DNA from: JAHDCJ01 sp039028895
GTDB taxonomy: Bacteria > Bacteroidota > Bacteroidia > Chitinophagales > Saprospiraceae
Length of the DNA: 64,000 nt
Reading direction: 5' to 3'
NCBI GenBank assembly: GCA_039028895.1
Contig: JBCCHF010000014.1
Span: 61,983-125,982 of the forward strand
Positions 55,101 through 62,648 of this stretch are shown here, piece by piece. The notes beneath the pieces are model-generated. The model worked only from the letters and a program-made list of their open reading frames with translations, was not told the origin of the DNA and did no database searches. Position numbers and translations under genes: made by a program. The number at the start of each line of letters is the position of its first letter. The stretch's first letter is position 1.

Positions 55101-55833
55101 ATTTAGCCCTTCCGGGAAATTCTTTGCTGTTGGGTCAGAAGAAGGGAGCCTCCAATTATATGATGCTACTTCTAAAAAAGAGATTTCCGGGGATAACTCA
55201 AGGCTGCTATCTGAATTCGTTGCGCATTTCAATGAAGAAATAACAGAAATTGCATTCTGCAATAATGAAACTGTTCTAAAAACAGTGGCTAATGGCAAGA
55301 CCAAATACTGGAAGCTCGATCCACTTAACCCCTGGCTAGTGAATGCGGATACAGAGGATAAACTTTGGGACCCTATTAGTGAAGACACAATAAGAATTCC
55401 AGGTGCTGTGTATGGGCCTTTAAACGCAGAGTTCCAAAGTGACTCACTACCATGGCGGAATTACAAGCTGACCTACGAGGCACTATATACCGGAGAAAAT
55501 GATGAGTTGTTCCGAATTGGCCTCCCTTCGCCAAGAGAATCAGTAAACGGCATTGCTTTAGGTTTCATTTTCTTTTCAGAAAATGGTAGATATGCAGCTG
55601 TTGAAGACAGGGTATATCCGATCGATCCACATTTAATTCTGGATAGGATAAACAACGCAAAAGTCGCAGGCGAATTACCACCAATGATAGAAGAATTACG
55701 CATTACAAAAGCAAATCCAAAGGAAGAAATGGTAGAGCTAAAAGGTGAAACTATTACACCAGGAGAAGAAACAACACCGATAACACCGACAACCGAAGAA
55801 GAGGATGATAATCTACCGGTAATCGTTCATTAA
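52192..55833 (+). CDS. membrane-anchored caspase-STAND protein with short propeller and Thr/Glu-rich tail
   Basis: A 1213-residue protein. The caspase domain has His87 (FAGHGIALD) and Cys139 (LDCCFAG). The nSTAND1 NTPase has GASGTGKSS and VLVIDQYEEL and ends in YVEPAHDALVRSW. A membrane helix near 710-730 (LILITLAVMFGLIGLTIYSF) follows RRKVARRN, which predicts an N-in topology. The C-terminal region is related to that of the gene at 42799 (SLLAQSRYLEDRNPTQAFRHAE; FSPSGKFFAVGSEEG; AHFNEEITEIAFCNNETVLKT). It ends not in SH3b but in a short low-complexity tail with TPGEETTPITPTTEEEDD. It is the last gene of the array, converging on the GNAT gene 46 bases away. Confidence 0.92.
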   Translation: MKHDIELPFAKSHAFIIGINKYENISPLSTAVNDAKGIAKRLRNDHGYHVHAPLLNATKADIVKWMEKDVPNSIGPDDRVVFYFAGHGIALDSEEGPNGYIVPADADPSSVDSLISMADFHKMVDGLKCKHGLLILDCCFAGAFKWSSGFRDVMFDLPSVIYEERFWRFVKDPAWQVITSSAYDQKAADVVSERILGKREVKEQKNHSPFALALYDALDGKGDVIPGGEESDGVITATELYMYLRDRVEDGSVEANKRQTPSFFTLSKHDKGEFIFFHPNHRLNLPPAPDRNPFMGLSSYNENDASLFFGRDRVIEALENMIPGHPLVVVSGASGTGKSSVIKAGLLPNLRRKGWQVLPVIRPGKEPRKNLDEQLPEFDKLLKDNPKSVLVIDQYEELITQCLDPNDGKAFEQQIVDWIGQYPDLRVILSIRSDFEPQFESSLLNKWWDKGRYIVPAFTLEEYREVIVKPASQEVLFYEPDELVDRLVEEVSQAPGALPLLSFTLSELYQAYLNSGRTDRALIEADYETLGGVIGALRTRADATYQDLDKASKNSMRKLMLRMTSMEGGDLAGKRVYGEELEFSSKAETGRIKTVSDKLVDARLIFSGKDNNDKTYVEPAHDALVRSWARLWEWIKATGEEKLSLQNKLGIAVNDYHELVSSAPKKARNLLWNNNPRLSLLKAELQTKDHGLNAREEEFVVASVKRRKVARRNLILITLAVMFGLIGLTIYSFIQRGIAERESITARAQSLLAQSRYLEDRNPTQAFRHAEAGFNLAMENELYPGDFANQLTKTANEPNMRFEMVDTAGIRVDEIQQTTEIANHTFRYDYDRSVVMEFDPSGELVHEYKKLISSYEVDQVSEAVSKVHIPKNGNYIVVQSNAFFHGNAIIRFQLFRHKGDSLSGTGYSYSMSNVNSPEADFYPYPGFLFDNSGRVIQYGMEQFMLFGTSDSDQPTSPELGGFGPMTTAVSFSPSGKFFAVGSEEGSLQLYDATSKKEISGDNSRLLSEFVAHFNEEITEIAFCNNETVLKTVANGKTKYWKLDPLNPWLVNADTEDKLWDPISEDTIRIPGAVYGPLNAEFQSDSLPWRNYKLTYEALYTGENDELFRIGLPSPRESVNGIALGFIFFSENGRYAAVEDRVYPIDPHLILDRINNAKVAGELPPMIEELRITKANPKEEMVELKGETITPGEETTPITPTTEEEDDNLPVIVH

Positions 55834-55879
55834 AAACCCTTATATGCCCTAATATGTCTTATATGGTTCCAAAAAATAA

Positions 55880-56656
55880 CTAACCCAACTGGTGTCGAAT
55901 AATATTCTCAAATCGCCGCTTGCTGATATAATGGTCAGCCAGTAACTTGCCGTCTTTAATCAGACTGAAAGTACCAAACCCTGAAGGGGCCATTTTTGCT
56001 TCCTGCGGTGTTTCCAGCTTTCTGATTTTGAGTTGAAAGCCTTTTAGTTGTGCGATTTTTTGCAATTCGTTGACAGCTTTTTCATGCCATGGACATTGAT
56101 CTGCATAAACGAGATGCCATCCATGATAGTTTTTAAGCTGAGCTTCCCAGTCAAAAAAGGAAGGAGGGTGAGCATCTTCGACAATTGTCTTGAACAACAA
56201 ATCAAACCGCCCCTTTTTATCAACCGAAGTCATCCCGTTTTTCTCGAAAATCTTCTTATTGGCCATCCAAGGTCCGTCACTGGCCATAGTGCAAAGTCCG
56301 GCTTTGTTGGCAGCAATGGCTTCTTGTTCGACGGCTTGAATCAAAGCGCTGCCAACCCCTCGTTGTCTGCCACCTTTCCCGAAAAGAGCAATACATTGAA
56401 TGAATATCAGGTTTTGAGCATCAATCGGTCTCCACGCCTTTTCAGAAGGCAAAAATTCAATAAACCCGAGTTGGACGGTTTTACCCTTTTCATCAACAGA
56501 CTCAGCAATCTTGATGCCCAGCCCATCATTGATCTTGTTACAGAACCAATCAACCTTGTCCCTGAAGCCTTGTGCCTTTTTATTTTTAATACAAAAAATA
56601 CCCGCCTTTTCGACATTGTCGATAGTAACATCAATTATTTCAAAAGTAGTCGCCAT
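55880..56656 (-). CDS. GNAT acetyltransferase with YoaP-like C-terminal domain
   Basis: A 258-residue protein in two parts. Residues about 1-165 form a GNAT N-acetyltransferase with the acetyl-CoA loop GKGGRQRGVGSAL (about 93-105). Residues about 175-258 (HLVYADQCPWHEKAVNEL, GFGTFSLIKDGKLLADHYIS) match the YoaP-like domain, a thioredoxin-fold-like tail found behind GNAT domains. The acetyl acceptor is unknown. The ATG at 56656 gives the full GNAT N-terminus. The gene is convergent with the caspase array and shows no evident functional tie to it. Confidence 0.85.
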   Translation of the reverse strand: MATTFEIIDVTIDNVEKAGIFCIKNKKAQGFRDKVDWFCNKINDGLGIKIAESVDEKGKTVQLGFIEFLPSEKAWRPIDAQNLIFIQCIALFGKGGRQRGVGSALIQAVEQEAIAANKAGLCTMASDGPWMANKKIFEKNGMTSVDKKGRFDLLFKTIVEDAHPPSFFDWEAQLKNYHGWHLVYADQCPWHEKAVNELQKIAQLKGFQLKIRKLETPQEAKMAPSGFGTFSLIKDGKLLADHYISKRRFENIIRHQLG

Positions 56657-56682
56657 TAATGTTTCTTTATTCTCCTTTACTT

Positions 56683-56716
56683 CTCCGCACTTCTGTGTTT
56701 AAAAATTACATCCCAC
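56683..56716. repeat. dispersed intergenic repeat, copy 1
   Basis: CTCCGCACTTCTGTGTTT followed by AAAAATTACATCCCAC closely resembles the copy at 57184-57219. The two bracket the small broken gene at 56735-57118. The CTCTGTGTTAAA-type core looks like the short intergenic repeats that are scattered through many Bacteroidota genomes. Confidence 0.5.
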
Positions 56717-56734
56717 AAAGCAATTTATCGAAAG

Positions 56735-57118
56735 TTATCTTTTTGATAGTAATTCTTGTAGTAAAACAAATACTTCTTCCGAATCGTCGATATTGTCAAT
56801 TTTGTCGGGTATATCATCAGTAAAAGGAACAAGTTTATGGTCTAGAACATGATGAATGGTACCTTTTGACCCGGATTTGGAGTCGAAGGTTTCATTATAG
56901 ATTTTGGTGATGGAGGTTATAGGGATCTCTCTCTTTCTTTTGTTATGTATGCCTTCAATATAGATTGTTTCATCCTTAATCCAGTATCAGAATAAGTGAT
57001 CTTTTTTTCTGCCGTTTTGGATGATATAAAAAACTGTAAGGCCAATTGCAATTTTAATAACCCATGACCATCCTGCAATACCCTGGGAAATTGATGCCAT
57101 GATAGAGAAAGTGCTCAT
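56735..57118 (-). pseudogene. small membrane protein gene with in-frame TGA
   Basis: On the minus strand, ATG at 57118 opens a 127-codon frame that is interrupted by TGA at codon 44 (56987-56989). It then continues in the same frame to TAA at 56735. Before the stop is a membrane helix (IAGWSWVIKIAIGLTVFYII). After it comes a polar, PH-like strand pattern (YWIKDETIYIEGIHNKRKREIPITSITKIYNETF, then DDSEEVFVLLQELLSKR). The unchanged frame and protein-like second half point to a recent TGG-to-TGA nonsense mutation. Without it the product would be a small membrane protein of unknown role. It fills most of the otherwise gene-free interval 56657-57242. Confidence 0.6.
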
Positions 57119-57183
57119 TATTCATTTAGACCATGTTGAATTTAGAGAGAAATAAAAAATTACCTCTGCGAAATGCTTTGCGT

Positions 57184-57219
57184 CTCCGTACCTCTGTGTT
57201 AAAAAAACTTATTCCCCAC
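57184..57219. repeat. dispersed intergenic repeat, copy 2
   Basis: CTCCGTACCTCTGTGTTAAA and the following AAAACTTATTCCCCAC mirror copy 1 at 56683 in direct orientation. It is preceded by CTCTGCGAAATGCTTTGCGT (57164-57183), a typical extension of this repeat type. Confidence 0.5.
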
Positions 57220-57242
57220 TACCACGTATCACTAAGAAATTG

Positions 57243-57671
57243 TTAATCAACAGAATACTTCAATCTCAGCAGAGTGTTCCCTGTCTCTTCATGCATGTTT
57301 TTGGAGAGAAATCTAAAACCATAACGTTTGTAAAAACCTCTTCCAATCTTGTTTTTCTCAAATACCTCAACCTCGAGTGTCGAATGCATTTGGGCAGCCC
57401 AATTCATCAATTGGCTGCCAATCCCTCTACCCTGTTTATTCGGCATTACGAAAATCGCCCCAACCTCATTATCCATCATGGCAATAAAACCAACCACTAT
57501 TCCTTCATCTTCATAAACCCATGTTTTCGTGTTAGGTATGTAAACGTCCTGAATCATTTGTTTTTCCTTTTGCAGGAATGCATCTTCCAGAAAAGGATGA
57601 GCGACCAACGACGCCTGGTACCATGTATTCAGCAAAGATTCGAGATCAGCAGATTGATATTCACGGATCAT
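57243..57671 (-). CDS. GNAT-family N-acetyltransferase
   Basis: A 142-residue single-domain acetyltransferase started at the ATG at 57671 (MIREYQSADLESLLNTW). The longer frame to 57749 runs into the MFS gene and adds residues that are not GNAT-like. The acetyl-CoA loop is NKQGRGIGSQLMNWA (about 75-89), preceded by the V-shaped strand AIFVMP and followed by VFEKNKIGRGFYKRYGF, the usual C-terminal half. It resembles the YjaB/YiaC type of small acetyltransferases. It lies 22 bases downstream of the MFS gene stop on the same strand. The substrate is unknown, and detoxification or protein acetylation are both possible. Confidence 0.88.
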   Translation of the reverse strand: MIREYQSADLESLLNTWYQASLVAHPFLEDAFLQKEKQMIQDVYIPNTKTWVYEDEGIVVGFIAMMDNEVGAIFVMPNKQGRGIGSQLMNWAAQMHSTLEVEVFEKNKIGRGFYKRYGFRFLSKNMHEETGNTLLRLKYSVD

Positions 57672-57693
57672 GATAATTAAGGTTTGTAGAAGG

Positions 57694-58884
57694 TCATTCG
57701 TCAGACGTTTTTGAAAAGAGATTTTTTTCGAAAAGAGCCACCAATCCAAGTACAGGCCCTATAGCGAGAAAAACAAAAATGACTTCCGGATTCAATTGAT
57801 TTTGGAGCATCGTCATAAGTTGAATACTAATGATCGTAATCGAAAACCCTACACAATTCACAATCGTCAAAGCTGTTCCTCTCGTTTCCGGAACTGCATT
57901 TTGGGCAACCAGAGTAGAAAAGAGTGGAGAATCAGCAATAACGACCAATCCCCAGAAAACCAGGAACAAGACAAAAGTCACCGGACCAAACGCGTCAAAC
58001 ACAAAAGGCGACACAAGACAACAGACACCAGACAAAAAGAGTGCGATGAAAGCCGTTTTTTTAGTGCCAAACCATTGTGAGATATAGCCACCAGCGACAC
58101 AAGACAACCCGCCACAACCAATTATGAAAAATGACAACAGCGGAATGTTGAAAACAGTTGATCCAAAGATCTCTTGATAGGTGGCAAGCATGACTGGTAC
58201 AAACGCCCAAAAAGCATAAAGCTCCCACATATGCCCAAAATAACCGAAGGCCGCAGACCTGAATTTTCGATTTCGGAATACTTTGAAGAGGGCTGTGAAA
58301 TCAGGCTTTTGACCAGCTTTCCGGTAAGGACCATCAGGCACCAATAACATCATCAGCAAACCACCGATACTAGCTATTGCCGAGGTCATTATAAGTACTA
58401 AACGCCAGGGTAATGCCGCAGTAAATGTTTTTAATAAATGCGGGAATGCAGTGCCAACGACCAAAGCACCAACCAGGAATCCCAATGATTTACCCAGCCC
58501 TTTTTGATAATAATCAGCTGCAATTTTCATCCCGATAGGGTAGATACCGGCAAGGGTAAATCCAGTCAGGAATCTCAGTGCCAAGAGTGAAAACATGCTG
58601 TTACCATCTATAATAGCCAGGACATTGAAAAAAGCACCGACAAAGGCACTAAATAAAAACACCTTAGAAGGTGAAAATCGGTCTGCAAAGGTAAGAATAG
58701 CAAAAACGAGCGTTCCCGAAATGAACCCAAATTGAACAGCAGAAGTTAGATGTCCCAAGGCATCAGGCTGAAGGTTGAAATGCAGAACTAGATCATTCAT
58801 CACACCGTTGCCTGCAAACCAAAGAGAGGTACAACAAAACTGCGATAAAACTATCGTGGGTAATATCCAGGAAGGGCGGTTCAT
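57694..58884 (-). CDS. major facilitator superfamily transporter
   Basis: A 396-residue integral membrane protein with about twelve helices in two halves. The first half has the loop ADRFSPSKVFLFSAF between helices 2 and 3 (the MFS A-motif position) and YPIGMKIAADYYQKGLGKSLGFLVGALVVGTAFPHL. The second half is preceded by a charged central loop (DGPYRKAGQKPDFTALFKVFRNRKFR). Its substrate is not evident, and cyanate/nitrate-type and drug-efflux subfamilies are both possible. It lies 16 bases after the cyclase-family gene and 22 before the GNAT gene, so the three are likely one operon. Confidence 0.88.
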   Translation of the reverse strand: MNRPSWILPTIVLSQFCCTSLWFAGNGVMNDLVLHFNLQPDALGHLTSAVQFGFISGTLVFAILTFADRFSPSKVFLFSAFVGAFFNVLAIIDGNSMFSLLALRFLTGFTLAGIYPIGMKIAADYYQKGLGKSLGFLVGALVVGTAFPHLLKTFTAALPWRLVLIMTSAIASIGGLLMMLLVPDGPYRKAGQKPDFTALFKVFRNRKFRSAAFGYFGHMWELYAFWAFVPVMLATYQEIFGSTVFNIPLLSFFIIGCGGLSCVAGGYISQWFGTKKTAFIALFLSGVCCLVSPFVFDAFGPVTFVLFLVFWGLVVIADSPLFSTLVAQNAVPETRGTALTIVNCVGFSITIISIQLMTMLQNQLNPEVIFVFLAIGPVLGLVALFEKNLFSKTSDE

Positions 58885-58900
58885 TCAGGGCTGGAATTGT

Positions 58901-59665
58901 TTAGCCTTTGATCATGGCTACAACCCGTGCAGGAGCAGCAGAAGCACCAATAATCTTCAACGGAAAAACAGCAACCTTGAACCCTGAGATCGGCAGTGCG
59001 TCGAGGTTAACCAGTTGCTCGATATGACAATATTCCTTTCGCTGACCAACTAGATGAGCTCTCCAAAAATACTCTGAGTCGTTTGTTTCTTTTGCCTTTT
59101 GAATCATGTATGGCAATGGCAGGTCCCATCCCCAACTATCGATACCCATCACTTTGATGCCCTGATCGATTAGCCACTCTGTCGCTTCCGCACTCATCCC
59201 CGTGCCCACTTTGTGGAAATCTTTGGTCCCATTGAATTTATCTCTTCCTGTTTTGATAAGCACGATCATGCCCTCTGCAAGGGTAATATTTTCCTTTTGC
59301 AGGAATACCTGGATATCGTCAACTGTAATTTCGTCGAAATCGGCCTTGTGGGTCATGTCGATTACGATACCATCACCGTAACACCATTCCAAAGGGATCT
59401 CATCAATGGTCTTGGCAGGTTTGCCATCAACTGTGGGCGAGTAATGCCAGGGTGCATCAATATGTGTTGTAGAATGGACACCCATTTTGACGATCTGGTC
59501 GTCTGCCCAGCCAAGGAAGTTTTTAGGAAAAAGTCGTTTGGGAAGCCCCAGAATCCTAAGTAACATCTTTGCTTTCCTATGCGGTTTATGTTTGATTTTT
59601 ACTTTCATAAACCAAGGATCTTCCTTGTTGTATTTTATCGGCTTGGAAAGGTCAATTATTTTCAT
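58901..59665 (-). CDS. cyclase family protein (kynurenine formamidase-like fold)
   Basis: A 254-residue metal-dependent hydrolase of the cyclase family. It begins DLSKPI, typical of the family, and carries the metal site in GVHSTTHIDAPWHY (about 75-88), the counterpart of HxGTHxDxPxH. GVDSW-like features (IKVMGIDSWGWDLPLP) and a late ALPISGFKVAVFPLKIIGASAAPARVVA segment complete the fold. Relatives include kynurenine formamidase and isatin hydrolase. The first position of the HxGTH motif reads HSTTH here, with Ser in place of Gly. The substrate is unknown. It is the first gene of the operon with MFS and GNAT. Confidence 0.88.
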   Translation of the reverse strand: MKIIDLSKPIKYNKEDPWFMKVKIKHKPHRKAKMLLRILGLPKRLFPKNFLGWADDQIVKMGVHSTTHIDAPWHYSPTVDGKPAKTIDEIPLEWCYGDGIVIDMTHKADFDEITVDDIQVFLQKENITLAEGMIVLIKTGRDKFNGTKDFHKVGTGMSAEATEWLIDQGIKVMGIDSWGWDLPLPYMIQKAKETNDSEYFWRAHLVGQRKEYCHIEQLVNLDALPISGFKVAVFPLKIIGASAAPARVVAMIKG

Positions 59666-59724
59666 GCTAACCAGAATTTCAATGTTTACTGATAAGGAAA
59701 ATAGTCAATATTATCCGATTAACC

Positions 59725-60345
59725 TCAGACCATGACAAACCCGATGTAGCTGTAGGATACTAAATTGGCTATACCATGCGAAATCCACCCTGGAACAAGG
59801 CTGCCATCCGCCATCTTTTCATTGATGTGGGCAGAAAGATAAGCACCCAGTCCGGAGACTACTAAAATGGAACCCAGAATGAAGGGGTTATTGGAAAGAT
59901 GTAGGAAGATAAATACATGAATAGCACCAAAAATGAGCGCTTGCAGGATGTTCCCTGCCTGGTAACCCAGCCACTTCATTAGCCTTTTTGCCAAAAAACC
60001 ACGAAAAAAAAGCTCTTCGGCAAAAGCAGTTTTAAAGACTGCAATTATGATGACGATGATCACCGTCGAAAAACTAAAACCAAGACTTCGGATTTCCCCA
60101 GTCACAGTAGTAGGCGCAATCAGCAATTGTCGGATTTCCTCGTTAAACTCGGTCATGACAAGTGGCGGAATCAAAAAGATAAAACTGACCAGGAAAGCAT
60201 AAAAATTTGCTTTGGCATTGGATTTTTTTAAACCTACATACTCGAAAAACCCCTTTGTCTTTTTATTGACAACTAAATATACAATGAAAGGAATGAGGCC
60301 AAATACAAGAACCTGTAGTACGGCACTTATGAGGTGATTGGTCAT
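59725..60345 (-). CDS. CPBP-family intramembrane glutamic endopeptidase
   Basis: A 206-residue membrane protein with about six helices and the CPBP (Rce1/CAAX protease and bacteriocin-processing) signature. EELFFRG, which carries the catalytic Glu pair and Arg, is near residue 109. FGAIHVF gives the FxxxH motif near 138. SHGIANLVSY gives the HxxxN-like end near 190. In bacteria such proteins cleave within membranes or process peptides, some giving immunity to bacteriocins. No peptide gene is near. It lies 59 bases upstream of the cyclase gene on the same strand. Confidence 0.88.
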   Translation of the reverse strand: MTNHLISAVLQVLVFGLIPFIVYLVVNKKTKGFFEYVGLKKSNAKANFYAFLVSFIFLIPPLVMTEFNEEIRQLLIAPTTVTGEIRSLGFSFSTVIIVIIIAVFKTAFAEELFFRGFLAKRLMKWLGYQAGNILQALIFGAIHVFIFLHLSNNPFILGSILVVSGLGAYLSAHINEKMADGSLVPGWISHGIANLVSYSYIGFVMV

Positions 60346-60432
60346 AATTGGTGGTATTCATAGTGGAGAAAAATGGATTATTGAAATTTAATAAGGATAA
60401 TTTTTATTTTCGTTGCATATAAGACCAACACT

Positions 60433-62634
60433 ATGAAAATTTATACCAACCCTTACCTATTCACCATACTGGCAGTCGCATTGATTTGTTTTTCCAGTTG
60501 CGGTGATAACAACACACCTGCAAACAACTCTAAAACCACAAACACCACTTCAGACATGAAACCTGATATTGAATCGCTTTTGAGTCAAATGACCAATGCC
60601 GAAAAGGTGGCTTTGATCCATGCCAGTTCCTCTTTTACCAGCGGCGGGGTAGAGAGATTAGGCATTCCAGAGCTGATCATGTCTGATGGTCCTCACGGAG
60701 TCCGACACGAGCATGGCCGCGATTGGGATAAAGAGGATATTGATACGGATAAAAGTACCTATCTGCCCACAGGCGTTGCTTTGGCATCTACCTGGAATAC
60801 GGATCTTGGATATGAATTTGGGGCCGTCCTGGGTAGGGAAGCTAAATTCAGAGGCAAAGACGTGATCCTTGGCCCTGGCCTAAATATTATCAGATCACCC
60901 CTGGCTGGAAGAAACTTCGAATACCTGACTGAAGATCCATACCTCAATGCTCAAATGGCCGTAGGCTATGTAAAAGGTGTTCAGGATCAGGGCATTGCGG
61001 CATGCGCCAAACACTATGTCGCTAATACTTATGAATACCAAAGACATTATGTAGATGTCTTGATGGACGAAAGGGCATTCAGAGAAATCTACTTACCGGG
61101 TTTCAAGGCCGTTGTCCAGGAAGCTGATGTACTGACGATAATGGGTGCTTATAACAAATTCAGAGGCACATATTGCTCTCACCACCCATTCCTGCTTGAC
61201 GAAGTTCTTAGAAAAGAGATCGGATTTGAAGGTTTGGTGATCAGTGACTGGAATGCAGTCAAGGACAGTATGGAACCTGTCGAAACCAGCCTTGATATTG
61301 AAATGGGAACTGACCTTTCGATGCTTGGTCAGGGATTACCACTCGATTACAGCAAATTTCACATGGGAGATGCGCTTGTTGAAAAACTGGATAAGGGAGA
61401 AGTTGATGTAGCACTCATTGACTCCAAAGTACGCAGGATTCTGGAAGTGATGACCCGGATCAATAAATTCGGAGAACGTACGGCAGGGGCCTATAACACC
61501 AAAGCGCACCAGGCCGTTGCCAAACAGGTGGCTGACGAGGCAATCGTCCTGCTAAAAAACGAAGATATCCTGCCATTGGAGAAGGAGCCTGTTAAAAAAA
61601 TGGCAGTTGTCGGCGCCAATGCCACCTGGAAGCACGCTGGTGCAGGAGGAAGTTCTCAAGTCAAAGCCTACTATGAAATCACCCCGATGGCTGGCTTGAA
61701 AAATTTGTTTGGAGACGACGTAGTTATCGATTATGCGCAGGGTTATGACATTAAAAAAGACGCTGTCGCTACCCAGGAGCAAATCGATGAAGCAGTAAAA
61801 ACAGTTACCGGAGCAGATGTTGCCTTGTATGTTGGAGGTAGTTTTCACGGCTATTCAGACGAGTGGAACGACAACGCTTATGATGCTGAAGACATTGATA
61901 AGCCAGATATGATGATGCCTTTTGGTCAGGATGCTCTGCTAAAAGCAGTATTGGAAGCCAACCCCAATACCATTGTAGTCTTGTTCGGAGGTGCATCGGT
62001 CGATATGAGCGAATGGCATGATAAAGCAAAAGCCATCCTGCAAGTCTGGTACCCTGGAATGGAAGGCGGAAACTCCCTGGCGAATATCATTTTTGGAGAA
62101 ACCAATCCAAGTGGAAAGTTGCCAATTACCTTTCCGGCAAAGTTGGAAGATTCTCCAGCACATTCTGTATCATCTTATCCTGATGAAAATCTCATCATTG
62201 ATCATAAGGAAGGCATAATGGTCGGTTATCGTTATTTCGATACAAAAAATATCAAACCTGCTTATGCTTTCGGCCATGGTTTGTCTTACACTACATTTGA
62301 CTTTACAGGAATGGAGGTCAGGAAAAATGGAGAAACCGTTTCTGTTAGTCTGACAGTTACAAATACCGGCAAGATGAAAGGTGGAGAAGTTGTACAAATA
62401 TATGTGAAAGATGAAGTGTCTTCGTTGGTGCGACCTGAAAAAGAACTAAAAGCCTTCAAAAAAGTCTTCCTCGAACCAGGAGAAGGACAAGAAGTCAGTT
62501 TTGAACTCGACAAATCAGCCTTCAGTTACTTCGATGATAAGAAAATGGAATGGGTGCTAGAGCCTGGTAAATTTATTATCATGGCAGGAAGTGCTTCGGA
62601 TAATATCCGCGTTTCTGGTGAGATTGATATGTAA
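60433..62634 (+). CDS. glycoside hydrolase family 3 lipoprotein (beta-glucosidase-like)
   Basis: A 733-residue exported enzyme. The N-terminus has a lipoprotein signal ending CFSSCGDN, with Cys23 as lipidation site, then a Thr/Asn-rich spacer. The GH3 N-domain (about 50-320) has IPELIMSDGPHGVR, AKHYVANTYE (about 195) and the nucleophile Asp in GLVISDWNAV (near 271). The second domain (about 375-600) begins IVLLKNEDILPL. The last 100 residues form a fibronectin-III-like domain (YAFGHGLSYTTFDFTGMEV). GH3 enzymes release glucose or xylose from the non-reducing ends of oligosaccharides in the periplasm. No PA14 insert is seen. It stands alone, divergent from the CPBP gene. Confidence 0.93.
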   Translation: MKIYTNPYLFTILAVALICFSSCGDNNTPANNSKTTNTTSDMKPDIESLLSQMTNAEKVALIHASSSFTSGGVERLGIPELIMSDGPHGVRHEHGRDWDKEDIDTDKSTYLPTGVALASTWNTDLGYEFGAVLGREAKFRGKDVILGPGLNIIRSPLAGRNFEYLTEDPYLNAQMAVGYVKGVQDQGIAACAKHYVANTYEYQRHYVDVLMDERAFREIYLPGFKAVVQEADVLTIMGAYNKFRGTYCSHHPFLLDEVLRKEIGFEGLVISDWNAVKDSMEPVETSLDIEMGTDLSMLGQGLPLDYSKFHMGDALVEKLDKGEVDVALIDSKVRRILEVMTRINKFGERTAGAYNTKAHQAVAKQVADEAIVLLKNEDILPLEKEPVKKMAVVGANATWKHAGAGGSSQVKAYYEITPMAGLKNLFGDDVVIDYAQGYDIKKDAVATQEQIDEAVKTVTGADVALYVGGSFHGYSDEWNDNAYDAEDIDKPDMMMPFGQDALLKAVLEANPNTIVVLFGGASVDMSEWHDKAKAILQVWYPGMEGGNSLANIIFGETNPSGKLPITFPAKLEDSPAHSVSSYPDENLIIDHKEGIMVGYRYFDTKNIKPAYAFGHGLSYTTFDFTGMEVRKNGETVSVSLTVTNTGKMKGGEVVQIYVKDEVSSLVRPEKELKAFKKVFLEPGEGQEVSFELDKSAFSYFDDKKMEWVLEPGKFIIMAGSASDNIRVSGEIDM

Positions 62635-62648
62635 TATTTCAATACCCT

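Noticed and set aside
56048..56659. A 203-codon plus-strand frame opposite the GNAT/YoaP gene
   Set aside because: It is the mirror of a well-supported minus-strand gene and its product lacks domain features.
56987..56989. TGA read as an amino acid (recoding)
   Set aside because: No SECIS-like structure is evident, Sec use is not expected for this protein type, and a simple nonsense mutation explains it.
57240..57680. A 146-codon plus-strand frame opposite the small GNAT gene
   Set aside because: It is antisense to a clear acetyltransferase with all motifs present, and is low in protein-like pattern.
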